DNA of 64,000 nucleotides from an uncultured Devosia sp. (GTDB lineage: Bacteria; Pseudomonadota; Alphaproteobacteria; Rhizobiales; Devosiaceae): the NCBI RefSeq assembly GCF_963517015.1, contig NZ_CAUQDV010000001.1:2238001-2302000 (forward strand), given 5' to 3'. The notes below the pieces were generated by a model. It saw only the letters and a list, made by a program, of their open reading frames with translations. It made no database searches and had not been told where the DNA came from. A program made the position numbers and the translations under genes. Shown here piece after piece: positions 43,766 through 51,827 of the stretch (its first letter is position 1; every line of letters starts with the position of its first letter).

Positions 43766-44164
43766 TTGGCCAAGCCCGGTATCAAAAAGTTCCTGAGTGA
43801 AATCTTCGTCTGGTGGAATGGCCAGACCTGGGGCACGCGGCTCTGGATCTGGCGCTTCAGCGACTATGTCGGCAGCGACGAGTTCGGCAACAAGTATTAC
43901 CAGGACCGCAAGGCTGACCGGCGTTACGTGACCTACAATGGCTATGCCGATGCCTCGACCATCGGTCAGGGCTGGCATGGCTGGATGCACTATCGCACCG
44001 ATGTGCCGCCGTCCAAGGTCAACTATGTCGCCAAGCCTTGGGAAAAGCCGCATGAGCGGAACCTGACCGGCACCGCGGAAGCCTATCGCCCCGATGGCAG
44101 CCTGCTCAACAAGGGCGAGCGTCCGCGCGTTACCGGCGATTACAGCGCCTGGTCGCCTGAATAA
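43766..44164 (+). CDS. NADH:ubiquinone oxidoreductase NDUFA12-like subunit
   Basis: This 132-residue protein matches the NDUFA12/B17.2 supernumerary subunit of alphaproteobacterial complex I: WWNGQTWGTRLWIWR, then YVGSDEFGNKYYQDRK, YVTYNGYADAS and WHGWMHYRTDVPP. It sits on the matrix-arm side of complex I. The start is TTG at 43766, since no ATG or GTG is in frame nearby. The next gene begins 13 bases after the stop, an order common in this bacterial group. Confidence 0.93.
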   Translation: MAKPGIKKFLSEIFVWWNGQTWGTRLWIWRFSDYVGSDEFGNKYYQDRKADRRYVTYNGYADASTIGQGWHGWMHYRTDVPPSKVNYVAKPWEKPHERNLTGTAEAYRPDGSLLNKGERPRVTGDYSAWSPE

Positions 44165-44177
44165 GGATCGCGGCGCC

Positions 44178-44609
44178 TTGCGCCTCGCAACCTCCCGTTT
44201 TCTGAAGCTGATCAAGACGCTGGTGCCCATACTGGGCCTGGCGTCGATCGGGTTTGCCGCGCCCATTTCGGCGCAGCCAATCGCCAATCCCGTCGCCAGC
44301 TTTGCCGGTCTCGACAAGATCACCGGCCGCATCACGCGCTTCGATGTCTATATCGACGAGACCGTGCTGTTCGGCGCGCTCGAGATCACGCCGCGCGCCT
44401 GCTACACGCGGCCGTCAACCGAAGCGCAGAGTACGTCGGCCTTTCTCGAGGTCGACCAGCGCAGCCTCAATGGCGTCTCCAAGCGCATCTTCACCGGATG
44501 GATGTTTGCCGATAGTCCGGCCCTGCATGCCGTCGATCACGCGATCTATGACATCTGGCTGGAAGACTGCAAGGTCAGCACGGCCGTGCCGCCGCCCGAC
44601 GCCCGCTGA
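44178..44609 (+). CDS. DUF2155 family exported protein
   Basis: The TTG at 44178, behind AAGGA, gives 143 residues with a signal-like hydrophobic stretch (IKTLVPILGLASIGFAAP). The mature part matches DUF2155: KITGRITRFDVYIDETVLFG, then CYTRPSTE and IFTGWMFADSPALHAVDH. It is probably periplasmic and of unknown function. It nearly always sits beside the NDUFA12 and aat genes in related bacteria, as here. Confidence 0.88.
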   Translation: MRLATSRFLKLIKTLVPILGLASIGFAAPISAQPIANPVASFAGLDKITGRITRFDVYIDETVLFGALEITPRACYTRPSTEAQSTSAFLEVDQRSLNGVSKRIFTGWMFADSPALHAVDHAIYDIWLEDCKVSTAVPPPDAR

Positions 44610-44700
44610 TTTTTTGGCAACCGCGTCGGCTCGACGCGGCGCGAAACGTCTTCATCCGGATTGCCGGCCACGCTAGGCTGGTGGAACGGAGGAGATGGAC

Positions 44701-45198
44701 ATGCTGACTTTGCCTGAGATCGTCGAACGGCCTGAACGCGCATACGCCTATATCCCTTTCAAAGTGCGGATGAACCAGATGCAGAAGCCGGCCGAAGAAG
44801 GCTTTCCGGCCCTCTTCGGGCATCTGGCGACAGCGGGGATCGATCCGGCTGGTCCGGCCTTCTATAATTATCGACGCATTGCCATGAGCGACACGCTCGA
44901 TGTCGAGGCTGGTGTTACGGTGTCGGGCCGCGGCGCGGATAGCGGCAACATTCACTTCGGCACATTGCCGGCCGGTCGCTACCTGACGGTGACCTGGCAT
45001 GGCCATCCCGACAAGCTGTATGACGTCACGGCCTTGCTGATCGGCTGGGCCAAGGAGCGCGGCAAGAAGCTCGACGTGGTGGAGAAGGACGATGGCGATC
45101 ACTTCGCCTGCCGTCTCGAAATCTACGAAAGCGATCCGGCCGACGAGCCCGATATGGACAAATGGGTCACGGTGCTGGAGTTCAAGCTGGCGGATTGA
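44701..45198 (+). CDS. GyrI-like/AraC effector-binding-type small-molecule binding protein
   Basis: The ATG at 44701 gives 165 residues; an ATG two codons earlier lies too close to the GGAGGAG site. The repeat structure (ERPERAYAYIPFKVRM, then GRYLTVTWHGHPDKLYDVT) fits the SHS2 fold of GyrI-like proteins, which bind hydrophobic ligands or gyrase. It has no HTH domain. It converges with aat and overlaps it by 17 bases, and it interrupts the usual DUF2155-aat neighbourhood. Confidence 0.78.
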   Translation: MLTLPEIVERPERAYAYIPFKVRMNQMQKPAEEGFPALFGHLATAGIDPAGPAFYNYRRIAMSDTLDVEAGVTVSGRGADSGNIHFGTLPAGRYLTVTWHGHPDKLYDVTALLIGWAKERGKKLDVVEKDDGDHFACRLEIYESDPADEPDMDKWVTVLEFKLAD

Positions 45199-45820
45199 GG
45201 TCCAAGGCGGACCAGTCGCCCTCGATCTGCAGCGCCTCGGCGAGACGCTCCTCGTATTGGTTGCGCGGGATTTCGATCCCGCCCAGCGAGGCAAGGTGGT
45301 CGGTGACGAACTGGGTGTCGAGCAGCACAAAACCACCGGCTCTCAGCCGTTCCACCAGATGCGCCATGGCGATCTTGCTGGCATTGGTGCGCCGGTGGAA
45401 CATGGATTCGCCGAAGAAGGCGCCGCCGATAGCGAGTCCATAGAGACCGCCGACCAGGTCTTCGCCGTCCCACACTTCCACCGTATGGGCCACACCGCGG
45501 CGGAACAGTTCGCCATAGACCTGGCGGATGGTGCGATTAATCCAAGTGCTGTCGCGATCGGCGCCGACAGTGGCGCAGCCGTGGATGACGCCCGCAAAAT
45601 CGGTGTCGACCCTGACCTCGAAACCCGATTTGCGGATGGCCTTGCGCAGGCTGGTCGACAGGCGAAAGCCGTCGAGGGGAATGACGCCGCGCATCTCGGG
45701 GCTGACCCAGAACAGGTCCTCATCCTCGGCATCTTCCGACATGGGAAAGATGCCGGCCCGATAGGCGCGGATGATCAGTTCCGGGGTGATGTCGATTTCA
45801 AAGGGGCTGGGTTTGGACAT
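45182..45820 (-). CDS. aat: leucyl/phenylalanyl-tRNA-protein transferase
   Basis: The ATG at 45820 gives 212 residues. It has the Aat signature FWVSPEMRGVIPLD, the block VGGLYGLAIGGAFFGESMF, and LLDTQFVTDHLASLGG. Aat adds Leu or Phe from tRNA to N-terminal Arg or Lys and so marks proteins for ClpAP by the N-end rule. A longer in-frame ORF upstream is unlikely. A terminator stands between accC and aat, but readthrough may occur. Confidence 0.95.
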   Translation of the reverse strand: MSKPSPFEIDITPELIIRAYRAGIFPMSEDAEDEDLFWVSPEMRGVIPLDGFRLSTSLRKAIRKSGFEVRVDTDFAGVIHGCATVGADRDSTWINRTIRQVYGELFRRGVAHTVEVWDGEDLVGGLYGLAIGGAFFGESMFHRRTNASKIAMAHLVERLRAGGFVLLDTQFVTDHLASLGGIEIPRNQYEERLAEALQIEGDWSALDLNPPA

Positions 45821-45837
45821 GGGCTTTGTCTGCAATG

Positions 45838-45862
45838 AAAAGGGGCGCATTGCGCCCCTTTG
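45838..45862 (-). terminator. terminator after accC
   Basis: The stem GGGGCGC/GCGCCCC with a three-base loop is flanked by A-runs that read as TTTTCATT on the minus strand. It lies just after the accC stop. Confidence 0.78.
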
Positions 45863-45869
45863 ATGTCCG

Positions 45870-47216
45870 TCAGACCTTGTTCTCGGCCAGGTATTTTTCC
45901 AGCCAGTGGATGTCGTAGTTGCCCGAGAGGATATCGGGCTCATGGATCAGGCGCTGGAACAGGGGCAGCGTGGTCTTGATGCCGTCGACGACGAATTCGT
46001 CGATCGCGCGGCGCAGGCGCTGCAGGCATTCTTCGCGGGTACGGCCATAGACGATCAGCTTGCCGATCAGTGAGTCGTAATAGGGCGGGATCTTGTAGCC
46101 CTGATAGACCGCCGAATCGACACGCACACCGACGCCACCAGCGGGGTGGTAGAAGGTGATCGTGCCGGGCGACGGCGCGAATGTCTGCGGGTCTTCGGCA
46201 TTGATGCGCACTTCGATGGCATGGCCATTGAACTGCACCTGATCCTGGGTCATCGAGAGCTTTTCGCCCGAGGCAACGCGGATCTGCTCATAGACGATGT
46301 CGATGCCGGTGATGCGTTCGGTGACCGGATGCTCCACCTGCAGGCGGGTGTTCATTTCGATGAAATAGAACTCGCCATTCTCGTAGAGGAATTCGATCGT
46401 GCCGGCGCCCGAATAGCTGAGCTTGCGCATTGCGGCGGCGCAGATTTCGCCGATCTCGTCGCGTTCCTCGGGGCGGATGGTGGGGCCACCGGCCTCTTCC
46501 CAGACCTTTTGGTGGCGGCGCTGCAGAGAGCAGTCGCGGACGCCCAGATGGACGGCATTGCCCTGACCGTCGCCCAGCACCTGGACTTCGATGTGGCGCG
46601 GCTTGCCGAGGTACTTTTCCATATAGACGGAATCGTTGCCAAAGGCGGCCTTGGCTTCCGAGCGGGCGGTCGACCAGGCGATCAGTAGGTCTTCCTCCGT
46701 CTTGGCGACCTTCATGCCGCGACCACCGCCACCGGCGGTTGCCTTGATCAGCACGGGGTAGCCGATGCGGCGGGCGTTATCGAGCGCCGATTCCTCGGTC
46801 TCGACCGCGCCGGGCGAGCCCGGAACCACGGGAATGCCAAGCTCGACGGCGGTCTTCTTGGCCGTGATCTTGTCGCCCATGATCTCGATATGGTGCGCCG
46901 AGGGACCGATGAAGGTCACCTTGTGCTCTTCCAGAATCTTGGCGAAGCGGGCGTTTTCCGAAAGGAAACCGTAACCAGGATGCACCGCATCCGCGCCGGT
47001 GATCTCGCAGGCAGCGAGGATCGACGGGATGTTGAGATAGCTGTCCTTGGCGGCATTGGGACCGATACAGACGCTTTCGTCGGCGAGACGCACATGCATG
47101 GCATTGGCGTCAGCCGTCGAATGGACCGCAACGGTCTGGATGCCCAGTTCCTTGCAGGCACGCAGGATGCGCAGGGCGATTTCGCCGCGATTGGCGATGA
47201 GGACCTTCTGGAACAT
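45870..47216 (-). CDS. accC: acetyl-CoA carboxylase, biotin carboxylase subunit
   Basis: The ATG at 47216 gives 448 residues, the standard size. The start KVLIANRGEIALRILRA, ATP loop KATAGGGGRGMKV, and EMNTRLQVEHPVTE with active-site residues are all present. It carboxylates biotin on AccB for fatty acid synthesis. It follows accB by 10 bases. Confidence 0.97.
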   Translation of the reverse strand: MFQKVLIANRGEIALRILRACKELGIQTVAVHSTADANAMHVRLADESVCIGPNAAKDSYLNIPSILAACEITGADAVHPGYGFLSENARFAKILEEHKVTFIGPSAHHIEIMGDKITAKKTAVELGIPVVPGSPGAVETEESALDNARRIGYPVLIKATAGGGGRGMKVAKTEEDLLIAWSTARSEAKAAFGNDSVYMEKYLGKPRHIEVQVLGDGQGNAVHLGVRDCSLQRRHQKVWEEAGGPTIRPEERDEIGEICAAAMRKLSYSGAGTIEFLYENGEFYFIEMNTRLQVEHPVTERITGIDIVYEQIRVASGEKLSMTQDQVQFNGHAIEVRINAEDPQTFAPSPGTITFYHPAGGVGVRVDSAVYQGYKIPPYYDSLIGKLIVYGRTREECLQRLRRAIDEFVVDGIKTTLPLFQRLIHEPDILSGNYDIHWLEKYLAENKV

Positions 47217-47226
47217 GGGGTTCCCC

Positions 47227-47718
47227 TTACTCGATGACGACGAGCGGCTCGCCATATTCAACCGGCTGCGCGTCCTGCACGAGAATGCGCGTCACGGTGC
47301 CCGAGCGGTGCGCCGGGATCTGGTTCATGGTCTTCATGGCTTCGATGATCAGAAGCGTCTGGCCTTCGGAGACCTTGGCGCCCACTTCGACGAAGGACGG
47401 CTTGCCCGGCTCTGGCGAACGATAAGCGGTGCCAACCATGGGGGAGGTCAGGGTGCCCGGATTGGACGACAGGTCTTCGGCAGCGGCAGGAGCGGCCGGC
47501 ACAACCGAGCCAGCTGGGGCCAGCGGCGCGGCTGCAGCAGCCGGCGGCGCGAAATACTGGGGTGCCTGGGCGTAGACGGGCGCCTCATTTGCATAGGAGC
47601 GGGTGACGCGGACCCGGAAGTCCTCCTGCTCGATCTCGATCTCGGCGAGATTTTCCTTGTTGAGCAGCTCTGCGATGGCACGGATCAGATCCTGATCCAC
47701 TTGCGATGACTTGGTCAT
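47227..47718 (-). CDS. accB: acetyl-CoA carboxylase biotin carboxyl carrier protein
   Basis: The ATG at 47718 gives 163 residues. The C-terminal biotinyl domain has the attachment lysine in IEAMKTMNQI. An Ala/Pro-rich linker covers residues 50-85, as usual. It carries carboxybiotin between AccC and the transferase. It forms an operon with accC and aroQ. Confidence 0.96.
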   Translation of the reverse strand: MTKSSQVDQDLIRAIAELLNKENLAEIEIEQEDFRVRVTRSYANEAPVYAQAPQYFAPPAAAAAPLAPAGSVVPAAPAAAEDLSSNPGTLTSPMVGTAYRSPEPGKPSFVEVGAKVSEGQTLLIIEAMKTMNQIPAHRSGTVTRILVQDAQPVEYGEPLVVIE

Positions 47719-47752
47719 TCTTGTCGGTCTCCCGCGTGATCCGCGTTGATCG

Positions 47753-48190
47753 TTATTTGAGTTTTTCGGCGAGCGCTGTGAGCGCCATTCTATACCCGCC
47801 AGTGCCAAAGCCGCAAATGACGCCAAAGGCGACAGCCGACACATAGGAATGGTGCCGGAAGCTTTCACGCTGATGGATATTGGAAATGTGGACTTCGGCA
47901 ACCGGCAGACCAGACGCCTTGAGCGCGTCCTGGATCGCCACCGAAGTGTGCGAATAGGCCGCCGGGTTGATCAGGATGGCATCGGCGCTGGTGCGGGCGT
48001 CCTGGATCCAGGTCACCAGCTCGCCCTCGTGGTTGGACTGGCGAAAGTCCACGCTGAGGCCGAGTTCGTCGCCGGTGCGCTGGCACAGGGCTTCGACATC
48101 CTGGAGCGTTTCCGCGCCATAGATTTCCGGCTCGCGGGTTCCGAGCATATTGAGGTTCGGGCCGTTGAGGACGAGAACGCGCTTAGCCAT
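47753..48190 (-). CDS. aroQ: type II 3-dehydroquinate dehydratase
   Basis: The ATG at 48190 gives 145 residues. The signature LNGPNLNMLGTREPEIYG with the catalytic tyrosine, NPAAYSHTSVAI, and EVHISNIHQRESFR with active-site His are all present. It makes 3-dehydroshikimate in the shikimate pathway. It is followed 34 bases later by accB, the usual order in many proteobacteria. Confidence 0.97.
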   Translation of the reverse strand: MAKRVLVLNGPNLNMLGTREPEIYGAETLQDVEALCQRTGDELGLSVDFRQSNHEGELVTWIQDARTSADAILINPAAYSHTSVAIQDALKASGLPVAEVHISNIHQRESFRHHSYVSAVAFGVICGFGTGGYRMALTALAEKLK

Positions 48191-48304
48191 GATTTTTGCC
48201 TTTTGCACCGCCGCTTCCGGCTGGCGCAAGACCGGTTATACGAAATGCACGGAAAAGGCAAAGAAAGCGCGGGCGTGCCAGCGCTTTCATGCCTTTGCCC
48301 GGGA

Positions 48305-49174
48305 TCAGACGCCGCAGGTAGTCTCACCGCATTCGCGCATGTTGGCGATGCGCGTCTTGAGTTCGTCCACACCGATGGCACCGGGAATGATCTCGTTGCC
48401 AATGATATAGGTGGGCGTGCCGGTGATATTGAGGGCACGGGCGATTTCGTAGGAGGTCTGAATCTTCTGCGATACGGCCTCGGTGCCCATGTCGAGTTCG
48501 AGCGCCACCGGGGACAGGCCGAGATCGGCAGCGGCGTCGAGCGCAACCTGCTTGTCGACCTTGCCACGGCTGGTGAACAGGGCTTCGTGGAAGCTCCAGT
48601 AGTCGACATCGGTATCGCCAACGAGGACGGCGACGCGGGCGGCGTCGATCGACTCATTGGAGAGAATGGGGAATTCCTTGAGGATCACGCGCAGGTTGGT
48701 GTCCTCGGCGAGCAGCGCCGCAAGATCGGGCAGGGCGTTGCGGCAATAGCCGCAATTGTAGTCGAAGAACTCAACCAGGGTCACGTCGCCTTCGGGATTG
48801 CCGAGGACGACCTGGCCGGGATCGTTGAAAATCTTGTCGCTCATTGAGGCGATGGCGCCAGTTGCCTTCTCGCGCTCCTCTGCCTGCATTGTGGTATCCA
48901 GCGCCACGGACATGCGCTGCAGGATCTTGGGGTCACCCATCAGATAGGATTCGATCAGCGGATTGAGCACGTCCGGATCGATCGCGGCGACGTCCTGGGG
49001 CAGGCTGGCTTCAGCGGCGGATCGGGCGGCGTCGTAAGCGGTGATGGCTTCGTCGATCTGCGCCTGGATGGCGACCGTGTCGGTCTGGGGCTTGGGCTGG
49101 TTCAGCACCGAATAGCCCAGCGCACCGGCGAGAATGCCGGAAACGGCGACAAGGGCGAGAGTGACGCGCGACAT
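48305..49174 (-). CDS. DsbA-family thiol-disulfide oxidoreductase
   Basis: The ATG at 49174 gives 289 residues. An N-terminal signal anchor (residues 5-24) leads to a helical region and then a thioredoxin-like domain. The active site is CGYC (Cys141, Cys144), with the cis-Pro loop GTPTYIIG further on. The N-terminal extension resembles ScsC/BcfH-type DsbA proteins that oligomerise, so isomerase activity is possible. Two extra cysteines lie at the C-terminus (ECGETTCGV). The longer ORF to 49393 is rejected. Confidence 0.88.
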   Translation of the reverse strand: MSRVTLALVAVSGILAGALGYSVLNQPKPQTDTVAIQAQIDEAITAYDAARSAAEASLPQDVAAIDPDVLNPLIESYLMGDPKILQRMSVALDTTMQAEEREKATGAIASMSDKIFNDPGQVVLGNPEGDVTLVEFFDYNCGYCRNALPDLAALLAEDTNLRVILKEFPILSNESIDAARVAVLVGDTDVDYWSFHEALFTSRGKVDKQVALDAAADLGLSPVALELDMGTEAVSQKIQTSYEIARALNITGTPTYIIGNEIIPGAIGVDELKTRIANMRECGETTCGV

Positions 49175-49328
49175 AAACCTTGGCTCCCAAAAGACAATTC
49201 GCTCCGCTTCTAGCAGAGGCAAAGCCACTTTGGCACCCGTCTCTAAATGCCGCATCAACGAGTGCTTCAATTGTTGTTGAGGCCAGGGCAGAGACGGGTT
49301 AGGCCGGGACGGACAGCAAGGACCGACC

Positions 49329-50489
49329 ATGACCGACCAGAACACTGATGGCCTGATGCCTTTCCACGCCATGGAAATCCTCAAGCGTGCCAAGGGAATC
49401 GAGGCGACGGGCAGGGTGGTCTGTCACCTAGAGATCGGCGAACCCGGCGCCCCGCCTGCTCCGAAGGTGATCGAGGCCGTGCGCCATGCGCTGCCCGATG
49501 CGCAGGGCTATACCAATGCCAAGGGGTTGATCGAGCTGCGCGAAGGGCTCTCGGCCTACTACCATGCCCAGCATGGCGTGACGGTCGATCCTGATTCCAT
49601 CATTTCGACCATGGGGTCGTCGGCCGGCTTCATCATCGCTTTTCACACCGCCTTCAAGCCCGGCGCAAAGATCGCCATCACACGACCCGGCTATCCGGCC
49701 TATGTGAATACGCTGCTCGGCCTCGGCTTTGGCATGGTCGAAATCCCGCTGACCGCAGAAAATGGCTGGCGGCTGACCGGGGCCGATATTGCGGCAGCCC
49801 ATGCCGCCGAACCCTTCGAGGGGCTGCTGTTCGCTAGCCCGGCCAATCCGACCGGGGCCACAGTGGATCGTGCTGGATTGGCCGACATCATCGCGACCTG
49901 CAAGCGGCTGGGCGTACGGCTGATCTCGGACGAAATCTATCACGGGCTCGATTATTCCGGGCCGTCGGTCAGTGCGCTGGAGCTGACCCAGGACGCCATC
50001 GTCATCAATTCCTTCTCGAAATACTACTGCATGACCGGCTGGCGCATCGGCTGGATGGTGCTGCCGGCTGATCTCGTCCGCCGCGCCGAAATCCTGCAGC
50101 AGAACCTCTTCATCTCCGCCCCGACGCTGAGCCAGGTTGCGGCTACGGTAGCGCTGGGTGAACGGGACTATTCCGAGGTGCAGAAGGCCGGCTATGCCGC
50201 CAATCGGCAGTTGCTGAGCGACGGGCTGCATGCGCTGGGCTTTGACATCGGCGCCCCGTCGGACGGCGCCTTCTACGCCTATGCCGGCGTTGTCCGCTTT
50301 TCCAATGACTCGATGGACTTCTGTACCCGCATGCTGGACGAGGCGGGCGTCGCCGCGACGCCGGGCGAGGACTTTGATCGGGTGAACGGCAAGAAATTCG
50401 TCCGCTTCTCCTATGCCGGCAAACGCGAGACGATCGAACTGGCACTGGAGCGCATGAGAGGATTTCTGGGTCAGTATCACGCCCAGTAG
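49329..50489 (+). CDS. class I/II PLP-dependent aminotransferase
   Basis: This 386-residue protein has the fold type I pattern: the substrate loop EIGEPGAPPAP, FASPANPTGAT, DEIYHGLDY, and SFSKYYCMTGWRIGW with the PLP lysine. It moves an amino group between an amino acid and a 2-oxo acid; the substrate is not decided by sequence. It is divergent from the DsbA-like gene. Confidence 0.92.
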   Translation: MTDQNTDGLMPFHAMEILKRAKGIEATGRVVCHLEIGEPGAPPAPKVIEAVRHALPDAQGYTNAKGLIELREGLSAYYHAQHGVTVDPDSIISTMGSSAGFIIAFHTAFKPGAKIAITRPGYPAYVNTLLGLGFGMVEIPLTAENGWRLTGADIAAAHAAEPFEGLLFASPANPTGATVDRAGLADIIATCKRLGVRLISDEIYHGLDYSGPSVSALELTQDAIVINSFSKYYCMTGWRIGWMVLPADLVRRAEILQQNLFISAPTLSQVAATVALGERDYSEVQKAGYAANRQLLSDGLHALGFDIGAPSDGAFYAYAGVVRFSNDSMDFCTRMLDEAGVAATPGEDFDRVNGKKFVRFSYAGKRETIELALERMRGFLGQYHAQ

Positions 50490-50615
50490 CGCGCCCTTGG
50501 CGATGTGATATCCTGCCCGAGCTGGCAGGACGATGGAACTGCTCCGCGGATACTGGGGTCATTCTTGCGTGCGTCTTGTTGGCAAGCTTTTCAGTTTGCG
50601 AAGGGGAGACCGCAA

Positions 50616-51275
50616 ATGACCACGCTTCAACGTCCGACCGGGCTGGCGATGATTGCCGTGCCCGTGCTGTTCATGGCCGCATTCACCGGTCTGCAGCTCA
50701 GCTTTCACTACCCCGATATCCTGCGCGAACCAGCCGAGGATATCCTCGCCGGATTCACCGCTGGCGGACCGGGCCTGTTGGTCAATTGGTATGTCTTCAT
50801 GCTCTCGGCGCTGGCCTTCATCCCGGTGGGCGTGTTGAGCGGGCTATGGCTCTGGCCGCGCAATCCGACCGCAGCGGCCTTTGCCGCGACCTTCGGCATT
50901 CTTGCCGGGCTGGTGCAGGGCATGGGGCTGTTGCGCTGGGTCGTGCTGGTGCCCAATCTCGCCGCGTCATCTGCCGACCCCGCCGTGACGCAGGCGGTGT
51001 TCGACGCCTTCCATCTCTATGCCGGTGCCGGCGTCGGCGAACATTTCGGCTATCTCTTTACGGCGCTGTGGACTGTCTCGGTGGCGGTTGCTCTGCTTGG
51101 GCAGTATCGATTGCTCGCCTGGGCGGGCCTGCTCCTGGCGCTTGGTATCGCGGCTGGCATGGCCGAGCCCTTCGGCCTGCCGTCGGCTGGCGCAATCAAC
51201 GCCGTGGCCTATACGCTCTGGGCTGTCTGGCTGGTGGTGCTTGGCGTGGTGGTGCTAAGGGAAAGGTCGACCTGA
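50616..51275 (+). CDS. DUF4386-like polytopic membrane protein
   Basis: The ATG at 50616 follows GGGGAGA and gives 219 residues with six hydrophobic helices. The pattern (GLAMIAVPVLFMAAFTGLQ, then a central FGILAGLVQGMGLLRWV) fits DUF4386-type membrane proteins. No catalytic residue is evident, and the role is unknown. The GNAT gene begins 19 bases after its stop and may be co-transcribed. Confidence 0.75.
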   Translation: MTTLQRPTGLAMIAVPVLFMAAFTGLQLSFHYPDILREPAEDILAGFTAGGPGLLVNWYVFMLSALAFIPVGVLSGLWLWPRNPTAAAFAATFGILAGLVQGMGLLRWVVLVPNLAASSADPAVTQAVFDAFHLYAGAGVGEHFGYLFTALWTVSVAVALLGQYRLLAWAGLLLALGIAAGMAEPFGLPSAGAINAVAYTLWAVWLVVLGVVVLRERST

Positions 51276-51294
51276 ACTTTCGTCCGGACGCCCC

Positions 51295-51789
51295 ATGATC
51301 CCAACTCTCAAGACCGAACGCCTGATCCTGCGCCCGCCCACCATGGCTGACTTTCCGGCCTATGGCGACTTCCTGAAGTCGGATCGATCGCGCTTCATGG
51401 GTGGGCCGTTTGATACGCGCGGTGCCTGGCTGACCTTCAGCCATGACGTGGCGCTGTGGGAGCTTTATGGCCATGGTGCCCTGATGATCGAGCTTGCCGA
51501 AACCGGCGAATGCGTCGGGCAGGTCGGCATCAACCACGGCCCGCTGTTTCCGGAGAAAGAGCTCGGCTGGCTTCTCTACGAGGGCCATGAAGGCCGGGGC
51601 TATGCCTCGGAAGCCGGGCGCGCCATGCGGGATTGGGGTTTTGCTGATCTCGGCCTTGAAACTCTCGTCAGCTATTTTGACCCCGAGAACCACAAGTCCA
51701 TGGCCGTGTCAGCGCGGCTGGGCGGGGTGCCCGATCCTGATGCCAAGCGGCAGGACCCCGAAGATATGGTCTATCGCTACCGGCGTTGA
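51295..51789 (+). CDS. GNAT family N-acetyltransferase (RimJ/RimL-like)
   Basis: This 164-residue protein has the GNAT pattern: TERLILRPPTMADFPAY at the start, a central GWLLYEGHEGRGYASEAGRA where acetyl-CoA binds, and a VSYFDPENHKSMAVSARLG end. It belongs with the RimJ/RimL branch that acetylates amines or protein N-termini. The substrate is unknown. It ends at the rne terminator. Confidence 0.88.
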   Translation: MIPTLKTERLILRPPTMADFPAYGDFLKSDRSRFMGGPFDTRGAWLTFSHDVALWELYGHGALMIELAETGECVGQVGINHGPLFPEKELGWLLYEGHEGRGYASEAGRAMRDWGFADLGLETLVSYFDPENHKSMAVSARLGGVPDPDAKRQDPEDMVYRYRR

Positions 51790-51790
51790 A

Positions 51791-51820
51791 AATGAAAAGG
51801 GCGGTCCGAGGACCGCCCCT
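51791..51820 (-). terminator. terminator after rne
   Basis: The stem GGGCGGTC/GACCGCCC with loop CGAG is followed on the minus strand by TTTTCATTTT. It closes rne and touches the end of the convergent GNAT gene. Confidence 0.85.
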
Positions 51821-51827
51821 TGTATTT